Assembly (NCBI RefSeq): GCF_000820765.1
Contig: NZ_CCYH01000032.1
Coordinates: 25,601-89,600 of the forward strand
Reading direction: 5' to 3'
From: Candidatus Soleaferrea massiliensis AP7
Lineage (GTDB): Bacteria; Bacillota; Clostridia; Oscillospirales; Ruminococcaceae
DNA: 64,000 nucleotides
Part shown: positions 62,001 through 64,000 of the stretch, one piece after another
Layout: each line of letters begins with the position of its first letter
Position numbering within the stretch: position 1 is the first letter of the stretch
The notes under the pieces: model-generated
The model's database searches: none
Told to the model about the DNA's origin: nothing
What the model saw: the letters and a program-made list of their open reading frames with translations, nothing else
Made by a program: the position numbers and the translations under genes

Positions 62001-64000
62001 CAACCGTCTCGCCGACCGAGCCCGGCACCATGACCTTGCAGAGGTACTGCGCGCCCCCAGTGAAGTCCGCCGCGCTGATGCTGAGATACGGCGTCGCGTC
62101 CAGATCCACATAGTAGCTGCGGCTCACCGACGCGGATTCATTCTTGGAGGTGTCGGTCATCACATTGGTCAGCTTAAGTCCCGGGTTCAGGTAGGACAGC
62201 TGCGCCTGCTTGTCGTTCATGCTCCACTGCTCGTAGGAGTAGACCGAGTCGAAACGATCGACTGTCGCCGCCGCGATGAACTGCATGGCTTTAATGGTGA
62301 CGACGCCCTCCTGTGTCGGACGGAAGTCGTTCATGCCGATGACCACCGTATAGCGCTGCATGCCCTCGACGGACAGTCCCGCCTGCTGCATGGCGGCCTT
62401 GTCCAGCTTGACGATGCTGTTCACACTGCTGTCGTCCGACGCCTTCAACTCATAGCTGTGTCCTTCGGCATCCCGGATGGACAGCTTGTACAGCGTGGAG
62501 GAGTAGGTCGCCAGATTCAGCTTGAGATGGCTGACCTTGCTGAAATCGATGAACAGATCCTTGGAGACGGCGCCCCATCCCTCATCGATGTTCACGTCGC
62601 GGCCGGACTGGCGGATCTCGACGCCCTCGGTGCCCAGCGACGTCGCGATGCGGCCGGAATCCGGCTGCCAGGATGCGCCGGTCCTGTTTGTCTCCATCGA
62701 AGCGTCCTGCTCATTCAGGAATTCAATCGAATCGAATGTGACCGAGCTGCCGTTTCCGCCGAGCACGGCCGGGTTCACCGTGACGATGTGCGTGCCGGAA
62801 AGGCCGGTCAGTTCCCTGATATCATAGAGCTTTGTGGTATCGGTGCCCAGCGAGCCGAGCGATACCTCTGTTCCCTCGGTCTTCAGCTTCACATCCGCCG
62901 ATGCATTCGAGTAGGACGCGACGTTCACGCGCAGATACGGCGTGCGGTCGATGTCCACGACAAACTGGCGGTTCATGCCTGCGTACGGGTTCTGGTGTCC
63001 GTCCGAGAACACATTGGTCAGCTTGATGCCCGGATTGCTGTAACTGATCAATGCCTGGCTGTCGCCGCCCGAAACCCATTCGCGCAGGGAGTAGGTTTTA
63101 TTCATATAATCGCCGGTCTCGGCGCCGGTGAACTTGACAAAGCCGAACTTCGTCTGGCTGTTCTCGCCGATCGCTTCGAGCGTCACCTTGATGGTGTTGA
63201 CGCCGGACAGTCCCATCAGCTCCTTATACGGCACAATGAACACGCCGCCCGCAGAGGACTGAGGATAGACGGTCGTTTCGGTCACGCCGGTGGTCATCTT
63301 GACCGCATATTGGCCGGTGGTGCTGTCCACCTTGAATTTGAAGTACGGATACAGCTCGGTGTTGATGTCCACGAAGCCCCTGCTGATCGAACCGCTCTGG
63401 GCTTCGGGCTTGACTGCGACAACCGCGCTGCCGTTGTTGACGTCCTCGGTCATCGTTGCGCCGACCGCGGACCAGTTGTACGCCACGCGGAAGTCGTCCT
63501 CGACCTTCAGGTCGTAGTCGACCGATACGCCCGCGTTGATGTCGCCGTCATACACCTCGTTGGTGTCGACCTTGATCACAATGTCCTTCGCCTGCGTGTC
63601 GTCCGCGAATTTCGCGAAGATCACGCGCTTTGAGAAATCATAGAAGTAACCGCTTTCGGAATCCCTGACATCCTGCATGGACGCCTTCTTCTCCAGCGAA
63701 ACGCCGTCCACGGCGACGCTCTCCGGCTCCTTCTGGGTATGGACGTTCAGATAGTAGTCGCGGTCCTCCGCCGCGTAACTGCCAGTGCGCGCGCTGAGCT
63801 GGATGTTGATTTCGCCTTCCAGCGTCTGCGCCGCGTAGTCGGTCTTCGCATATTCGCCGGTTTCATAGTCGAAGGTTTCGCCGTCGTCCTCATAGAGGTA
63901 GGAAGACGCATCCTTACCCGGATAGATGTCCAGCGTCACGTCGCCGGTTTTGGCCGGTTCCACATACTGGATCACATCGCCCATCGGCACGATCGAGCCC
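59059..64000 (-). CDS. GH31-type glycoside hydrolase, C-terminal 1,640 residues, multimodular with dockerin (5' end outside window)
   Basis: The frame is open at the right edge. Visible first is the GH31 C-terminal beta sandwich (SIVPMGDVIQYVEP, LDIYPGKDASSYLYEDDGET). Then four copies of an about 130-residue beta-rich module with a recurring V(D/N)I(D/N)xTPYLxxxxAxY-like line, a cadherin-like beta-sandwich, two NPCBM-like modules (SDIDWKSATAGVANG and SDIDWVSATAGAGTV), two DUF1349/ConA-like modules with YQTAGLMIYGDN, FKRF/TKRFH and FGGNCF, and a type I dockerin with ADVNKDGIINIFD. The catalytic domain lies outside. Probably an extracellular alpha-glucosidase, alpha-xylosidase or related enzyme bound to a scaffold. 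Confidence 0.9.
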   Translation of the reverse strand, partial: GSIVPMGDVIQYVEPAKTGDVTLDIYPGKDASSYLYEDDGETFDYETGEYAKTDYAAQTLEGEINIQLSARTGSYAAEDRDYYLNVHTQKEPESVAVDGVSLEKKASMQDVRDSESGYFYDFSKRVIFAKFADDTQAKDIVIKVDTNEVYDGDINAGVSVDYDLKVEDDFRVAYNWSAVGATMTEDVNNGSAVVAVKPEAQSGSISRGFVDINTELYPYFKFKVDSTTGQYAVKMTTGVTETTVYPQSSAGGVFIVPYKELMGLSGVNTIKVTLEAIGENSQTKFGFVKFTGAETGDYMNKTYSLREWVSGGDSQALISYSNPGIKLTNVFSDGHQNPYAGMNRQFVVDIDRTPYLRVNVASYSNASADVKLKTEGTEVSLGSLGTDTTKLYDIRELTGLSGTHIVTVNPAVLGGNGSSVTFDSIEFLNEQDASMETNRTGASWQPDSGRIATSLGTEGVEIRQSGRDVNIDEGWGAVSKDLFIDFSKVSHLKLNLATYSSTLYKLSIRDAEGHSYELKASDDSSVNSIVKLDKAAMQQAGLSVEGMQRYTVVIGMNDFRPTQEGVVTIKAMQFIAAATVDRFDSVYSYEQWSMNDKQAQLSYLNPGLKLTNVMTDTSKNESASVSRSYYVDLDATPYLSISAADFTGGAQYLCKVMVPGSVGETVAITGNSAQTRIINLKALLGLEGLQYVTIIPTVVGGDGAAFTLNAVGFISTVSGEGISGIRIDGEPLQDFAKDRTSYEVNIDSSSSTLPVVSVDKEDDSVEVGIEQATPVSPTAVITVVNKNGEVYTYTINFTDAYATWLSDIDWKSATAGVANGVRKDTSYENPLSLKDADGNVVRYNKGVSAHANATIIYDIRDKGYDAFEAIVGVNALKNDSRSSINIMVYVDGVKAVETGEMKVDTPAKYLNVALTGKSELKLVVDGLGDISADHADFCNAKLLTSQYKVTYASDIDWVSATAGAGTVQKDRSHEFALAVKDAKKNIMLYQKGLGTHAQSEIVYNIEGRNYLKFEAMVGVNAIKNRETSSVNFMVYADGVKVYESGTLKVNDAAKRVSVNLEGVKELKLVSDKADGSIDSDHADWCDAKFLGVRGDDPQPPDVKDFEMRDNWTIVNEDDLYYHIDSKDQITMTATQGDFSSGIRNAKNIVVSDVSGDYTVTTRLKFSPDTRYQTAGLMIYGDNDNYFSAFKRFHPSFGGNCFTANHLHNMDFSEQPVSDPHPDQDVWLKIEKNGTLFVASYSYDNENWTEIGRKDNPDLASMQMKAGIYAVASTIDTTPDIPAVFSEYKVNGEPVLFGYKPQVREGYGELGLRENWSVVRENPEKYTVNEDGSITLTCVLGDLTGGAGSSAQNMVMTPVSGDFTTKVKVAFANPDTVFQTAGFVIYGDDNTSFAITKRFHNAFGGNCFSANNLDNGSFSEQPKPDTQAADDVWMKIEKTGNLFIASISYDDETWTEIGRKENAALAGMDMKVGIYSGYGGVGIVAPEIPATFRDLGVNGELLPFGVFKEAISSEHFNEKYGEVTVLENLGYSAFLSLFGQQKGEIVLKDAEGNAVKGNVQNGYTMELVVDGAVTDRADIITTNDVDVEAGDVDYSGSRGVADLLMVKSYILQRTDFAKWQFEAADVNKDGIINIFDLVEIKFMILRG

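Overview
The window looks like chromosomal DNA of an anaerobic, probably gut-associated clostridium, most likely in the Oscillospirales/Ruminococcaceae range. The evidence is a mid-to-high GC coding style, clostridial sigma-A promoters, CarD, DUF1540 and DUF6809 proteins, a glycyl-radical enzyme with its activase, a c-di-GMP-I riboswitch, and two secreted glycoside hydrolases ending in type I dockerins. The order-level placement is inference; no rRNA or tRNA gene is visible.

Layout. 1-7.7 kb: end of an AI-2E type permease, a c-di-GMP riboswitch with no clear target gene, an unusual TIM-barrel/acyl-CoA-ligase fusion, CarD with a decayed CarD copy behind it, and a MATE exporter. 7.8-16.9 kb: a complete type I-C CRISPR-Cas locus (cas3, cas5, cas8c with an internal cas11c start, cas7, cas4, cas1, cas2) and an array of 15 repeats and 14 spacers. 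52-bp hairpin repeats lie between cas3 and cas5, and an AT-rich patch in cas8c ends at the internal cas11c ribosome binding site. 17-25 kb: XRE regulator plus peptide deformylase, a PAS/GGDEF diguanylate cyclase, pirin, Tag glycosylase, a TetR-flavoprotein pair with a palindromic operator, and a lipoprotein-like MltG. 25.6-27.1 kb: a two-gene unit of a Panacea (DUF4065) antitoxin-like protein and a coiled-coil membrane protein, the best candidate for a little-described system. 27-32 kb: alpha/beta hydrolase, an orphan LytTR regulator, and ThrS under a T-box.

32-40 kb: a minus-strand metabolic block. LacI regulator, glycyl-radical enzyme and activase form one operon; cupin and PfkB kinase, then amidohydrolase and YjbQ, lie upstream. 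The substrate is not evident. 40-46 kb: DUF1540, a bacterial PH-domain protein, Mn catalase, a PHP-domain phosphoesterase, and a ROK regulator with an MFS transporter. 46-64 kb: a clan GH-D-like dockerin enzyme, a MacB/FtsX-type ABC exporter with a long coiled coil, a decayed XRE gene, a BceRS-like two-component system, CinA, and the C-terminal 1,640 residues of a GH31 dockerin enzyme that runs off the window.

How the parts relate. The CRISPR locus and the Panacea unit suggest a defence-rich segment. The riboswitch and the I-site-containing GGDEF protein point to c-di-GMP signalling. The dockerin enzymes indicate extracellular polysaccharide or glycan breakdown, probably displayed on a scaffold encoded elsewhere.
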